Below are positions 39,488-50,602 of a stretch of 64,000 bases of DNA, in pieces. The stretch is from Microbotryum silenes-acaulis. Its lineage: Eukaryota > Basidiomycota > Microbotryomycetes > Microbotryales > Microbotryaceae. Location of the stretch: assembly GCA_003665825.1 (NCBI GenBank), contig QPFY01000005.1:806001-870000 (forward strand), written 5' to 3'. Positions within the stretch are counted from its first letter, which is position 1; every line of letters starts with the position of its first letter. Made by a program: the position numbers and the translations under genes. Below the pieces are notes generated by a model that saw only the letters and a list, made by a program, of their open reading frames with translations, was not told where the DNA came from and did no database searches.

Positions 39488-39834
39488 ATGGAGCTCTGCA
39501 GCTGGAGCGCGCCGGCTGGGACGCTGGGGCCCCAAGGTTTGCCATTTGAATAAGTTGATGCGTCTACGCCGGTGTTCTACCCCAGTGTCGGTTAGAAAAG
39601 GTACAAGATTTCACTGCTGCACAAGCTCGTATCTTTGGTGTAGTGACTGTTTCGAGGCGGGACTGGCACAGGTGAAAGCTCTCGCGATGCTTTCTCCGAA
39701 TCCGAAGTGATACTGACCACGAAATACATCAGATGTTAGAAAGCTTGGAAGATGAAATTGTTCGCGGCTTTGACGGGCTTATGAAGCGCATAATTCGCTA
39801 CCTCGAGACCTCTCTTCGTCAGATCGAGTTTTAG
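39488..39834 (+). CDS. Candidate novel 78-residue Cys-containing protein
   Basis: Three exons (39488-39536, 39586-39671, 39733-39834) join in phase through two introns with good GT...CAG borders; the second has a plausible branch sequence (TACTGAC). The product starts MELCSWSAPAGTLGPQ and contains RFHCCTSSYLWCSDCFEAGL, with HCC and CxxC spaced like a small metal site, followed by a helical, charged tail (EDEIVRGFDGLMKRIIRYL) and TAG at 39832-39834. The frame is also open upstream of the ATG back to about 39104, but that overlaps the antisense signal-peptide exon and is not favoured. I know no family for it. The case rests on three phase-consistent exons only, so it may be a chance arrangement. 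Confidence 0.35.
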
Positions 39835-40408
39835 ATGCTCAAAAATGCATAAATGCATTAGCAAGAGAGTCTACAGCTTGCTAAAAACGTAGATGGAACG
39901 CGTTTCGGGCCGAGCCTGCCCAGCCTGGCAGGGGACGGCCACGAAGAAGCGCTCGCTCGGTGCCTGGGCCGAGTGCCGCGCAGCGGTCATGCTTCGGGCG
40001 TCACACCACCCCAGTCCCAGGAAGCCTTGATGGGATACATGCAGTCACGCTTCCAGATTACACATAAAAAGCAACTGGTGCGTCACGTCACCGAGATGAA
40101 TAGAATGGGTGAACAGACAATCAGACTCAGTGTACGGTCGCGGATGGCCCGAGCCTTATGTTCAAGCTACGAAAAAATGGGATTTGAATAGTCCGGGCGC
40201 AATCGTGTGAGACGGTCGGACTGATTTGGAGCACAGAAAGTCGAGACTGCACGCTATCAGACGGTATCCGCAGACACGGCGAAGCTCGCAAGTGCCGGTC
40301 ATCAAGCACTGGAGTCCATCACAGCCGTGGAGGAAGAGAAAAGAATGGTGCATGGTGCCAGTGTGGTTGGCGTTTGGGATGTCAATCAGTCGGACAATAG
40401 GGAGAAGC
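39835..40408. other. Intergenic spacer
   Basis: About 570 bases precede the 3' end of the HNH-family gene. They include an A/T-rich stretch near 39835-39890 (AAATGCATAAATGCATT, a short direct repeat). Short open frames lack any recognisable motif. Confidence 0.4.
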
Positions 40409-41545
40409 TCACTGGTCGACCGTGGTGCCTCGGAGGTGAAGCATCACGCACTGGGCGTAATGCCAACGGAAATATTCGTCGAAGGGGATCTCGTAGTCAT
40501 TGACGGTGTGGAACGCTTCGCGAGAGATCTCCTTCCCATGGAAGCGGTGGTACATGTCGCACTGCGGTTCGAAAAAATGCAGAGTATATCGGCCGTCCTG
40601 TGGGCAGGCGGCCGGAATCGGGATCGTCAGGGGGAGTTGCATGAGCATACAGTAGGAGAGCGAGAGAGCCCGAAGACACTTACTCCGTTGGGGTAGAAGG
40701 AAAAGGCGTAGCGCTGGTACATCGCATGCAAATCGGGACTCAAGGTGATACCACAAGAAGCTCCGTAGGGTTGCTCGACGCCGAAGTGAGCCCAGACCTG
40801 TGGCGGTGCGATAAGATGATCGTTCATGCGGCCATAATGGGCGGTTTACGCATCATGGGCGTACTGACCTCTGGGCGCGTGAAAGGGATGATGGGGCATG
40901 CGACGCAGACGTGGGACTTTGCGCCGGTGACTAGGCATTGCCCGTCACGAGCAAAAACGGTGGCACAGAATGAAGACTGAAAACCGCGGCAAACATGGTT
41001 GGCAGAGGCGAACGGGCAGATCCCTGCTCGTGGCTGGCAGCTTGTATCTCGACTCACATAATCACTTCCAGAGGAATGCGATGACGTACTCATCGAGCTA
41101 TCGCTGTCGTCGTCATCAGACCAGGGGAATGCGGGAAGGTCGTCTTCGAGGTTCGCGAGAGGCCCAACAGCGAGCGAGAGTGGGCGCGATGTGTCTGAGT
41201 CGCACAGAAGTTGAAGTCGCTCTCGGTCAGTGTTGATACGGGGAATACGCAAAGGCGTGCAGGAGCTACTGCTCACCATCGTCATGGGTGACGAACGTGT
41301 ACGCGCCAGCGCGAGGCGTCGTGGCCATGTCGACCGGTTTATGGCGATCGTCGCACAAGTACCCTGGTTGATCAACGCACATAGTAGCGGCATCGAGAAT
41401 AAAATCCCATTTGCGAGACGACTTGAGAGTTTGAAGCCAGATCATTGGAGTTGTCACGAGGTCGGGCGTTCGTGGTGACGGCCGAGACGGTCAGGGTCAC
41501 GTGGTCTGGCCACGCCTTGAGGAACGCAGTGTTGGTGCCGCTCAT
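40409..41545 (-). CDS. HNH-nuclease-family protein with altered catalytic histidine
   Basis: This belongs to a fungal family of HNH-like proteins of unclear role. The start at 41545 gives MSGTNTAFLKAWPDHVTLTV; a later exon has KWDFILDAATMCVDQPGYLC. The domain reads FARDGQCLVTGAKSHVCVAC followed by PIIPFTRPE, the usual C..TG......CHIIPF pattern, but with Pro (CCC) where His (CAC) is expected. The following exons give VWAHFGVEQPYGASCGITLS, LHAMYQRYAFSFYPNG and YTLHFFEPQCDMYHRFHGKE, typical of the region after the nuclease fold, ending TTVDQ with the stop at 40409-40411. Intron boundaries near 41430-41460 are not settled. If the Pro is real, nuclease activity is doubtful. Family membership is fairly clear; function is unknown. 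Confidence 0.6.
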
Positions 41546-41937
41546 CGGGAAAGAGAGTGGCAGGTTTTGCCAAACGTCGAGTGCTGTTGAAGGCGGGCAG
41601 AGGATGTAGTCTGCAGTGGGGCAAGAAAGGACAGGAAGAGCAGTGAAGGGGTAAGACACCCGGTGGAAAGGGCAGGATGAGGAAAGGCAGGCAGAGGGAG
41701 GCAGAGGGCGGGAGCCGGCAGGAGCAGCAGCCTGCAGCAGCCAGAGCACTGCTAGAGCAAGCCTAGAGCAATGCCGTCAGAGTGCCGTCAGCGGGCTGTC
41801 AGCAGCCTGCCAGTGCAGAGCAGCCGTCAGCAGCTATTGTCAGTTTCAGCCTCCAGCTTCTTCCATCTCGCGTCGTGTCTCGCCGTGTCTCGCCTAATTC
41901 AGCGTCCCACACCACCAGCCACCGTTCATAAATAGAA
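41546..41937. other. Spacer with AGAGC-type degenerate repeat
   Basis: About 390 bases separate the HNH-family and nucleoporin starts. A degenerate repeat (about 41741-41830) built on CCAGAGCACTGCYAGAGC and CCGTCAGC units lies here, and a related block lies near 50427-50490 upstream of the Arp2/3 gene. The rest should include both promoters; an ATAAATA lies just before the ATG at 41938. Confidence 0.5.
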
Positions 41938-44900
41938 ATGGCGCGTACTGGTGTCGAAAAGGTCGGGCAGCAACTGCCTCGTGCACCGGTTGCGAAGCCT
42001 CTGACGTCGCGCATCCCCTGGACGGTCTGGATCTTGCTCGCGCTCGGTGTCTACGCGTTTTGGAGCTATCTGACACAACGCAGCAAGCGATCCAAACAAC
42101 CGTAAGTTTCTTCCCATTCAAGCCTGCCCTCACATCCATGACTCGACCTCGTGTCGTCGGACGGCCAAATTAAGCTGGTCGCGACGAGCCGTCCGTCCGT
42201 GTTCCCACCTCGCTCCAAATTTATCCAATTACACGCATGCTTTGGGGGTCACTATCGACCGTGACTCTATGACACTAGCTTTAACCTTTCGTCCGTCACA
42301 TCCGGTCCACTATTACGGCTTGATCTGCCTTCTCTGCCCCCAAGTCATCACAGCCTTTCGACGCGCCTCTTTCTTTCCAGAATACCCGTCCGGGGCACGG
42401 TCGGGACTAGGTGGCTGACCACTACTAACTTTCATGAAAACTCTCAGGAGACGGCGGATCGCTACCAAAGCGGAACCTCGTCGACCGACGGCTCTTGACT
42501 CGCCTCGACGACTGGGCTCGGCCCCCAAGCTCTCGCGAAGGAGCTCATTCGCACGCGGCGTTCGAGGACCGACGAGCGAGTCCCATGGCGGATCCCAGAC
42601 GACGAGTCGAGCAGGAACGCCCTTTCGGCCAAGCTTTTCGTCGAGTCGTCTCGCTCATCTCGCTCAAAATGCAGCCGGAACACCCGCCTCCTCCACCGGA
42701 GGCCCAAGTCGCCATGCCAACTCCTTTGGCCCCGACATGTCTGAAGTCTCGTTCCAAGGCTCTTCCTATCTGCCGCACTCACCTTCAACCCTCGGTCAAC
42801 GGTACAACCTCGCCAATCGATCGAATGGGTTGTTGAGATCCGCGAGCTCGTACTCGATCGACTCTCGAGGTCGACGGGAGGCCTCACCGGGGCCTCGACG
42901 CTCGGGCTTCAGCGACGTCTACCCACCCAACGTTCTCGACTCTGCCTCTCGCAAACGCCGTGATTTCGATACCGAAAGTCTCGGTACTATTAGCCAACGC
43001 AGCGAGAAAAGGTTCAGAATGACGGACAACGAGCAAGGCGCTTTCGATGAGGATGACCAGGATAGCGACGACGCGGCGATGGAGCTAGATGAGATGGTCG
43101 AAGTTGCGGCGGCCGAGCAGAAAAGAGGGACCAAACGTGGACCGAAATCTCAATGCGGTCCTGTGAAACGCACTCGTCAGGGCGAGACTGGTGACGATGC
43201 CCCGAGGCACGAGAACGATGAGATGGATACGAAGCCAGATTTGGAGTTCTTGAGCAAGAAGCGCACGCGCCCTTCGCGCGACGTCAACGAATCGTTTGTC
43301 GAAGAGTCCGCCGTGGACAAGCGCCCGAGAAATGGCATTCAAGGCAAGGGCGGATCCAAACGACGTCTCGACTTGGTCGATACCCCAACTGAAGAGGACG
43401 AGTTTGACTTTGAGGATGAGGATTCCGACGATGATGGATCGCCCAGGAACGCAGATTCCGAGGTGGATGAGGAGGAGGAGCTTGAGCAGGATGACAAGAA
43501 TCGGGAACAAAGACGCAACCACAAATCTAAGCGCGCTCGCTCAATGGAAGAACGCACAGAGTCGGGGGAGGACTCGCTGATGGGTGACGATGACTATGAG
43601 GCCGAAGCAGCAGCCGATGCACCCCTTGCTTCGTCCGACGTCGCATCAGGTTCGTCCCGGAAACGTGACGATCCTACCAAGGTATTGGCAACCTCTTCCA
43701 TCTCGACCGAAGCCGGCGTGAACAAACCCGTTCGCCGCCCTGGAGATACTTGGGTCAATTTGGAGGGTGATCGCTGCAGGATGGATACCGATGGCAAACA
43801 AAGAAAGCTTTGCGAAGTGAGAGAGATGAGGAGGAAATACAAAGTAGGTCCTCGTATGTCCGGCCTTCATACCGTGGTCTCAATGACTGATTGCCCTCAT
43901 CGATGTGAGCACTTAAGATGCCCAAGGACTCGATCCACCCCGATGCCAAGATCATGCATGTAGTCGTGACCGAAAAGTGGCTGACGCAAGACGAATACAC
44001 GCAACTTCTAGCCCAAGGGAAACTGGCTTGGCAAGCTGTCGAGGATAAGGCGGGAGTTCAATCGGCTTCGGATAGCTCCACGGCGTCCCAGAACAAGGCT
44101 GCTCAGACAAAGCCCAAAGGGATCTACTTTGCGACCGGAACGCGGACGCCCCTTCGGACCCACTCGGTGCTGTCATCGCGTCCTTCCTCGGGCAGCGCCT
44201 CGCCGGTTTCGACACCTCAGTCACCGGCATACGCGACCCTGCTCAATGGTCGGATGCGTCTTCCAAGTGGTGCTCATGCGAGTCCCGCGCGATCGTGGTC
44301 GACGAGCAAGTCGACGCGGCTCATCGAGGACGAGCAAAAGGCGAAAGCCGAGAGGGAGCGAAGGAGGAGGGCGAGCATCATGCTCGGTGGGGAGGATGAA
44401 GAGAAGGAGGTTGCTCAAACGGCACCCGCACCCCCTGCCCCCGCTTCTCTTGCTGCTCCACCATCGACCATGTCTGCCCCATCAACCCAACCCGCTGTCG
44501 AACCAGCCAACGACAAGAAAGACGAGCAGCCGAAGCCTTCGTACAGTTTTGGCCAACCACCTGCGACAACGTCTGCACCTCCGTCATCCTCTGCAACCCC
44601 ACCGTCTTTTTTCAGCAAACCTGCGGTAGCCGCGGGCCCCGAGGCTGCCCAAACCGAGGGGCCACCCAAATCTGCCGCTCCGCCGAGTTTCTTCGCCGAT
44701 GTTACCAGGCCGCAATCGAACGCCACATTGTCGTCTGCTGAACCCGCCAAAGCGGCACCCTTCTCGTTCGGGGCCCCGTCATCGACCTCGACATCTCCAT
44801 CCCAATCCGCGCCCTCTGCTGCTGCGGTCAAAGCGCCCTTTTCCTTCGGAGCTCCGCCACCTTTATCGGCAGCACCGTCGGCGAATGTGTCGGCACCCTC

Positions 44901-45703
44901 CGCTGCTACGTCAGCCCCGTTTAGCTTCGGAGCTGCTACACGCTCCAGTTCATCGACCCTGCCGCCATTGTCGAGCCGGGCACCAAATACCGCTTCACCT
45001 GCAGCCTTCAGCTTTGGCGCAGCCTCGACCGCTTCTGCAGCAGCTCCTGCATCGGGGTCTGCTCCCGCTCCGTCATTCGGTTTCGGCGCTGCTCCCAATC
45101 AACTCGCGGCACCTACAGCTGCGCCGGCGCCGTCATTCAGCTTCGGTTCCACTAGCGCAGGACCCCCTCCGCCTGCGAGTACCAGCTCAACTGGAGGTTT
45201 TGCATTCGGTGCACCCAGCACACCTTTTGGTGGCAACACATCTGCGGCGCCTGCGCCCGCAACTGCTGCCCCAGCACCATCGTTCTCTTTCGGAGCTTCA
45301 ACGACCCCCGCCCCAGCGGCTCAATCTTCCGCTCCGTCGTTTTCGTTTGGAAACGCTGCCTCAGGTTCTGCTCCGGCACTCTTTAATTTTGGATCCTCTT
45401 CCGCGAACGCTTCAGGGCCTGCCTCACCCGCAGGGACACCCGGCGCGGGTCAACCGTTCATGTTCGGCCAATCGACGAACTCGTTCGGATTGGTTACGGG
45501 AGCATCGATACCTGCTCAAAGCCCTGGCGCTGCCCCAGCTGTGTTCAGTGAGTGACTTCCTTACCTTGTACGATAGACCGTCTAGACTGACCCTGCTCTG
45601 AATGCTTTGCCGATACACAGATTTTGGATCGGGAGGAGATGAATCCACTGGCTCTGCACCGAGGCGAAGGATTGCCGGGAGGAGGCCCGCGGGTGGAAGA
45701 TGA
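41938..45703 (+). CDS. FG-repeat nucleoporin with N-terminal transmembrane segment (POM121-like architecture)
   Basis: This is a nuclear-pore protein of about 1,070 residues. Exon 1 (41938-42101) ends in a membrane span, IPWTVWILLALGVYAFWSYL, followed by basic QRSKRSK, and splices in phase (CC|G) over a 346-nt intron to RRRIATKAEPRRP. The middle is acidic and Lys/Arg-rich (DEFDFEDEDSDDD) with NLS-like runs. A conserved-looking block, WVNLEGDRCRMDTDGKQRKL, then MPKDSIHPDAKIMHVVVTEK, spans another intron. The C-terminal 400 residues hold at least a dozen FG motifs (FSFGAP, FGFGAAP, FAFGAPSTPFGG). The last exon reads NFGSGGDESTGSAPRRRIAG and ends RRPAGGR, TGA 45701-45703. FG repeats make the nucleoporin call firm. 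The membrane exon belonging to the same mRNA is inferred from splice phase only. Confidence 0.8.
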
Positions 45704-46453
45704 GAATAAGAAATAAACAAGTTCGCGTGGATGGACGTTTGTAAGCCCCAAGCAAATGAGGTTGTGATTATTTCTAGCAAGTTCCCACCGCCGTCGAAGC
45801 ATTCATTGCTTTTCGACAACGGGCGTTGCTCCTGTCCATTGCCTGAAAGCCGCTTGCGACACTGTGATGGAACAGAGCTGTTGCATTAACAATGATCGAT
45901 TTTGAACTACCTACCTGCATGGGACATTCACGAGGCTTGTGACTTTCAAATCTGGCCACAGATCTTTCTCGCGATCGATTGGAGCGCAGCAGCGATGACG
46001 TCGACGTTGATGAAGAGCCAGAGGCAGAAAATCAGAAGATTCATGGACAGTGGAGGTGAAGAGTCAGAGTCCCGCCTGATTACATGAAAGCCAAAATTTT
46101 TATCCAGTTAGTTCTGTTTTTTCTGTATTATGAAATGTCGTGTGCGCTCGTACAGCATTTTCAGGCGGATGCAAAGTTGAGCAATGTGATCGCCCCGCAT
46201 TTTAAAACTCCGGTGCCTCGGCGTGAGCCGACGCCGCCGTGTCAGCGTTGCCCCGATCGGACCATCCCCACCTTCGTCTTCCTGTCACTCCCGCCACTTT
46301 GCTTACTCAAGTAAAAAAATTACATCGTTGTGTAGGTCTCTTCAGAGGCAACAAATCCACTCGGTATCATGTAATGGATGGGACTGACCTGCTCATCTTT
46401 GGACTGCCCTTCCCGAAAGTGGCCCACTGCACATCCCTTACCCCTCCCTCAGC
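45704..46453. other. Intergenic spacer before GFA gene
   Basis: About 750 bases separate the nucleoporin stop and the GFA-protein start. The region is A/T-richer than its neighbours (for example 46080-46160). No gene, tRNA or repeat is recognised; it should contain the 3' UTR and the next promoter. Confidence 0.4.
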
Positions 46454-46961
46454 ATGCCCATCAATGCCAGTTGCTATTGCGAAGCGGTGCAGTTCGAGCT
46501 TGACGAGGATGTTTCGGCGTTGAGCGGTATTTTCTGTCACTGCCGGTGAGCTTTGAACGCATAGCATTTCTATCGCTCGATTTGAGCAGGCCATTCACAC
46601 TCATTGCCTGTCCCACAGCACGTGCCAGAAGTTAGCCAACGACCGCAGCTACAACATCGCTTCGAGTGAGGACAAGCTCAAAGTGACGAAGGGTACGCCC
46701 AAGGTCTTTGACGATCAGAAAACCGATTCGGGCAAGCCGATCAAGCGTTCGTTCTGCGGCGACTGTGGCTCGGCCCTTTTCTCCAAGCCCTCGAGTCGAC
46801 CTGGCGCCGTCTTCGTCAAAGTCGGTGTTCTTGACGAGGCAGCCAAGGTCAAGCCCGGTGCTGAGATCTACGTCGACAGTCAATTGCCTTTGATCGATGC
46901 CCAATCGGATTTCAACATCAAGATCAAGCGATTCGAAGGCATGATGGCGAAGGAGGTCTGA
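46454..46961 (+). CDS. GFA-domain (CENP-V / formaldehyde-activating enzyme fold) zinc protein
   Basis: This 144-residue protein has the zinc-binding GFA fold. Exon 1 (46454-46545) reads MPINASCYCEAVQFELDED and ends GIFCHC; exon 2 (46619-46961) opens RTCQKLANDRSYNI, and later has KRSFCGDCGSALFSKPSSRP. These give the three Cys clusters CxC, CHCxxC and CGxC typical of the fold. The end is EGMMAKEV and TGA 46959-46961. Some bacterial relatives help form S-hydroxymethylglutathione, but most fungal members have no assigned substrate, so the function is left open. A single intron with GTGAGC/CACAG borders splits the CHC-R-TC zinc cluster itself. Confidence 0.88.
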
Positions 46962-48154
46962 GGGTTCAACTGTCGCCGTCACGGTCATCAGCTATCAAGT
47001 GCTACAGGTGCGATACGAGGTATGTGCGAGCAATCGATGATGTTGTAGGGTACAAACATTCGTGCGAGAAATAGCAAGGAATTTAGTAGATGCTTATGAT
47101 ACGTGACCCCCACTATATGGCCTAATAAAGCCTACTTTGGGGCACGAGTCGCGTTTCAGAAAAAGAGAGCAACCCTCGTCATTGTCTGGAAACATGGAGA
47201 GCTTATCTGCGCAGAGCCGGAGTCCGGGCGCCCGCCATTTGGCGCATCCAAATGTGCCCATGATCAGGTACCACCGGGTACGTACGCCTGGATCCTACCT
47301 AGCGTAATCAAGGAGTTCGGAGTATCTAGCTAGGTATCTAGGTAGATAGGATCACCTGGTACGCCTCAGAAATCGATGTGAGGATTTCGCTCAGAAATAT
47401 GATCGCGGTCATCGCCCACCTTCACTTCAAGTCGCCGTCCCGCAGGTCGGTGCACCGAATCCGATCCCGTTGAAAAAACGGCTCCTCGCCGTGCCGCCAC
47501 TCGTACTAGTCGCGAGATCTGCCGAGAGTAGTGCCGACTCAGCAACACGTGGAGCCGCGAAAAATGCGCAATTCGGCCCGCTTCGCAATGCTGCGCACAG
47601 CGCAACCGAGATCTCTGGTAATCTGATTAGCGGTCGCTGTTTGGATCTCGGCAACCCCGGGATCGGTGTTCTGGAAGCACGAGGTTTCGCGGGAGCAGTC
47701 GGCTCCAGGCTGACTCGGTGGGAAAGTCAGGTACACCACGGCAATAGAATCCGGAGCTGCGAAAACAGATGTGCTCAAGCTGGAGGCATGCAGTGACTTG
47801 AGGCTGTTGACGATATCGTTGATGGGCTATGGGCGGTTAAAACCCTACACGGGAAAATCTTGCGTCGCCTCCGACTCGAGCCCCCGAAGCAGTAAGACAA
47901 TGTCTGTCTTTGGACTGCTGTGACGAATAAAGCGCAGATCGCCACTCCGCACCGCCCGAAATGGGGCCACCGTGGATCTCGGGCTTGGCGCGCGGTTTTG
48001 GCGAACGTCGCGGCAAGCGACTGCAATCAGGTAAAAATCGCTCATGCGAGTGGCCCAATGCTTGTTCCAGGGACTCAGTTCCGAGTCTTTTATCTTCTTT
48101 CTTTACCCTAATCATCTCGTGTGCCCTCTCGACTACCAGTACTTCGTCGACAAG
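46962..48154. promoter_or_regulatory. Upstream region of siderophore-type transporter
   Basis: About 1.2 kb without a recognisable gene. It contains an imperfect inverted repeat at about 47285-47360 (GGATCCTACCTAG against CTAGGTAGATAGGATCA) with tandem CTAGGTA elements, and one AGATAG motif at about 47343 that fits the HGATAR site of fungal iron-responsive GATA factors. A single such site is weak evidence. Confidence 0.35.
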
Positions 48155-50196
48155 ATGGCTACTCGCACTTCATCGTTGGACAAAACTTCACAAGCCGAAG
48201 CGCACGGTCCCTCTGGCGGCGACTCGCTCCACTCGGACTTGCATCTAGTCGATGAGTCGGCCGGTGTTCAGAAGATCACAGCGATGTCGAACGAGATCGA
48301 TCTTCCTCTCCGTATCTTTCTGTTCGTTGGTAAGTTACATTATTGTATGATCCTGTTCAAATACCATCAGGAGCTAGCCCCCTGTGATCCCTCACCCGCC
48401 GCGTCAGCTAATCTTTCGCCACTGTGAAATCCCGACAGGCGTCTTCGTCATCTCCTATGCCTATGGCCTCGACGGCACCATCCGATACACATACCAGCCG
48501 ATCGCAACCGCTTCGTATTCGCAGCACTCTCTTCTTGCCACCATCAACGTTTTGCGTTCGATCGTGGCGGCCGCCGTCCAGCCGCCGTACGCCAAAATTG
48601 CTGACGTCTTTGGACGCTTCGAGCTCATCCTCCTATCAATCGTCTTCTACATCGTCGGAACGATCGTCGAGGCGACCGCAACAGGTGTGAAAGGATTTTG
48701 CGCCGGTGCGGTCTTGTACCAGTTCGCGTACTCTGCCATTATTCTGCTCGTGGAAATCACGATTGGCGACGTCACCTCGCTTCGCTCTCGTCTCTTCTTC
48801 TCCTACATCCCGGCCGTGCCGTTTGTGATCAACACCTGGGTCTCGGGAGATGTCACGCAAGCGGTTCTCGCCAAGACGACGTGGCGGTGAGTTTTTGCCA
48901 AAGAGCACGTAGAGGTCTACGCTTGAAAACCGACACTTGGCTTTGCTTTGCGCAGATGGGGCATCGGGATGTGGGGCATCATTTACCCTGTCTGTTGCCT
49001 CCCTCTCCTTGCTGCGTTGTTCATCGCCAATCGACGAGCCAAGAGAAATGGTAGCAAAGCCGGTGTACAGACTTTGTACCAACGCCTCGGCTTCAGGAAG
49101 CTCGTTGTCCACCTGTTCTGGGAACTTGATGTGAGTCACCTCGGCGTTTTTAGGACACCGGCTTGGGTCTGGTGCTCATCACGTTGGCATTTCCTGGATG
49201 CAGATCTTCGGCCTTATTTTGCTCATTGCCGCTTTTTCGCTCTTCCTGCTGCCTTTCACTCTCGCGGGAGGGGAGACGAGAACTTGGGGGCGTCCCCACA
49301 TCATCATCATGCTCGTAGTCGGCATCCTCTGCATCCCTGCCTTCGTTCTGTGGGAGCTTCGCTTCGCGCCCGTCCCCGCGATCCCTTTCAAGCTCCTCAA
49401 CAACCACACCGTCCTCGGCTGCCTCGGCATCGCTTCCTTACTCAACTGCTCATGGTACCTCCAGGGCGACTATCTCTACACCGTCCTTGTGGTCGCGTTC
49501 GACGAATCGATCAAGTCGGCGACTCGTATCACATCTCTCTACTCTTTCACCTCGGTGCTCGTCGGTGTGGCTTTGGGCATCGTCGTTCGCTTCGTGCAGC
49601 GCATCAAGCCTTTCATGATCGCTGGTATTGCCTTATACGCCGTCGCTTTTGGTCTCCTCATTCGTTTCCGAGGTGGAACGGAGTCGCACGCTGGGATCAT
49701 CGCCGGTCAAGTCATGCTCGGCTGCGCCGGTGGAATGTTCCCCTACCCCGCGCAAGCCCTCATTCAATCGACGACACAACACCAACACCTCGCCATTATT
49801 ACTGCGATGTACCTTTCCTTCTACAACGTCGGCAGCGCGCTCGGTAACACCATCTCGGGCGCGATCTGGACTCAGGTTCTCCCGGGCAAGCTCGCGCGCG
49901 AGCTGGCCCCTTTCAACAACTCGACGATGGGAGTCGATGTATACGGCAGCCCCTTCGAGTGGATCGCGGCCTACCCTGTATCGACTCTGGAACGCCAAGC
50001 GGTGATTCGAGCCTATCAAGGAACCCAAAAGATATTGTGCACCGTCGGTATTTGCCTCGTCGTCCCTTTGATGTGTTGTGCCTTGCTCACGAGGAACACC
50101 AAGTTGAGTGCTGCGCAATCGCTTGAGAAGCCGGCGGAGGGCGACAGGACGATCGAGCGCGCCGTCCTCGAGAAAGATGGTCATGCATTGGCATGA
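48155..50196 (+). CDS. MFS siderophore-iron transporter-like protein
   Basis: This is a major-facilitator membrane protein of about 600 residues, of the fungal siderophore (Sit/Arn/Mir) group, probably at the plasma membrane. The cytosolic N-terminus carries the group-typical stretch [20 protein letters not shown] before the first span. Exon 2 reads [20 protein letters not shown] and [20 protein letters not shown], matching the MFS loop 2-3 signature in this group. Exon 3 ends in [19 protein letters not shown], and the last exon (from about 49200) provides the remaining spans with [40 protein letters not shown] and [20 protein letters not shown]. The stop is at 50194-50196. About three introns are present. 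The substrate (ferric siderophore) is inferred from family resemblance; another drug/H+ antiporter-like MFS is less likely. Confidence 0.85.
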
Positions 50197-50602
50197 ACCT
50201 TTGGGCGCGGCATTATATTTACTGGACTTGCATATTCATAGCGGGTAATGGGCTTCTATGTTGGGAATAGCACGATTCACGGGTATATTAATACGACTAT
50301 GTTTACAAGATGCCCTGGCCACCCTTCAGCATTGGATATGATTCTACTCCGCTTTGTGCTGGACAGAGCGTGCCGAGCTCTAGTCAATGAGGCGGAGAAG
50401 CTGACCGACTGTAACTGAGGCCGAGGCCAGAGCACTGCCAGAGCCTGCTAGAGCCTGCCAGAGCCTGCCAGAGCCGTGCTAGAGCAGGCCAGGCAGGACG
50501 AAGGGAACCCAAGCCAAGAGGTCAAAGCGGCTCACGTTCACGCCCCCACCTTCAGCACGCTCATCGCCCCGACACTTTCCAGTACATCACCGCGGCGCCG
50601 TC
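50197..50602. other. Spacer with AGAGC-type degenerate repeat
   Basis: About 400 bases lie between the transporter stop and the Arp2/3 start. A tandem block at about 50427-50490 has CCAGAGCACTGCCAGAGC followed by repeats of CTGCYAGAGC, closely similar to the block at 41741. The remainder is probably promoter. Confidence 0.5.

Noticed and set aside
39104..39553. Plus-strand frame with a MYND-like look (CKGHKQGDKWRAHRILC)
   Set aside because: It is the exact antisense of the signal-peptide exon of the minus-strand secreted protein. Hydrophobic codons read backwards give such Lys/His/Cys-rich text, and the minus-strand model has a full phase-consistent exon chain.
39540..39625. Weak similarity to the start of the 61134 inverted repeat (TTGATGCGTCTACGCCGGTG against TTGACGCATCTACCCCGGTA)
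   Set aside because: The match is short (about 16 of 20) and falls mainly inside a plausible 49-nt intron of the candidate small gene. It is not enough to call a relic copy.
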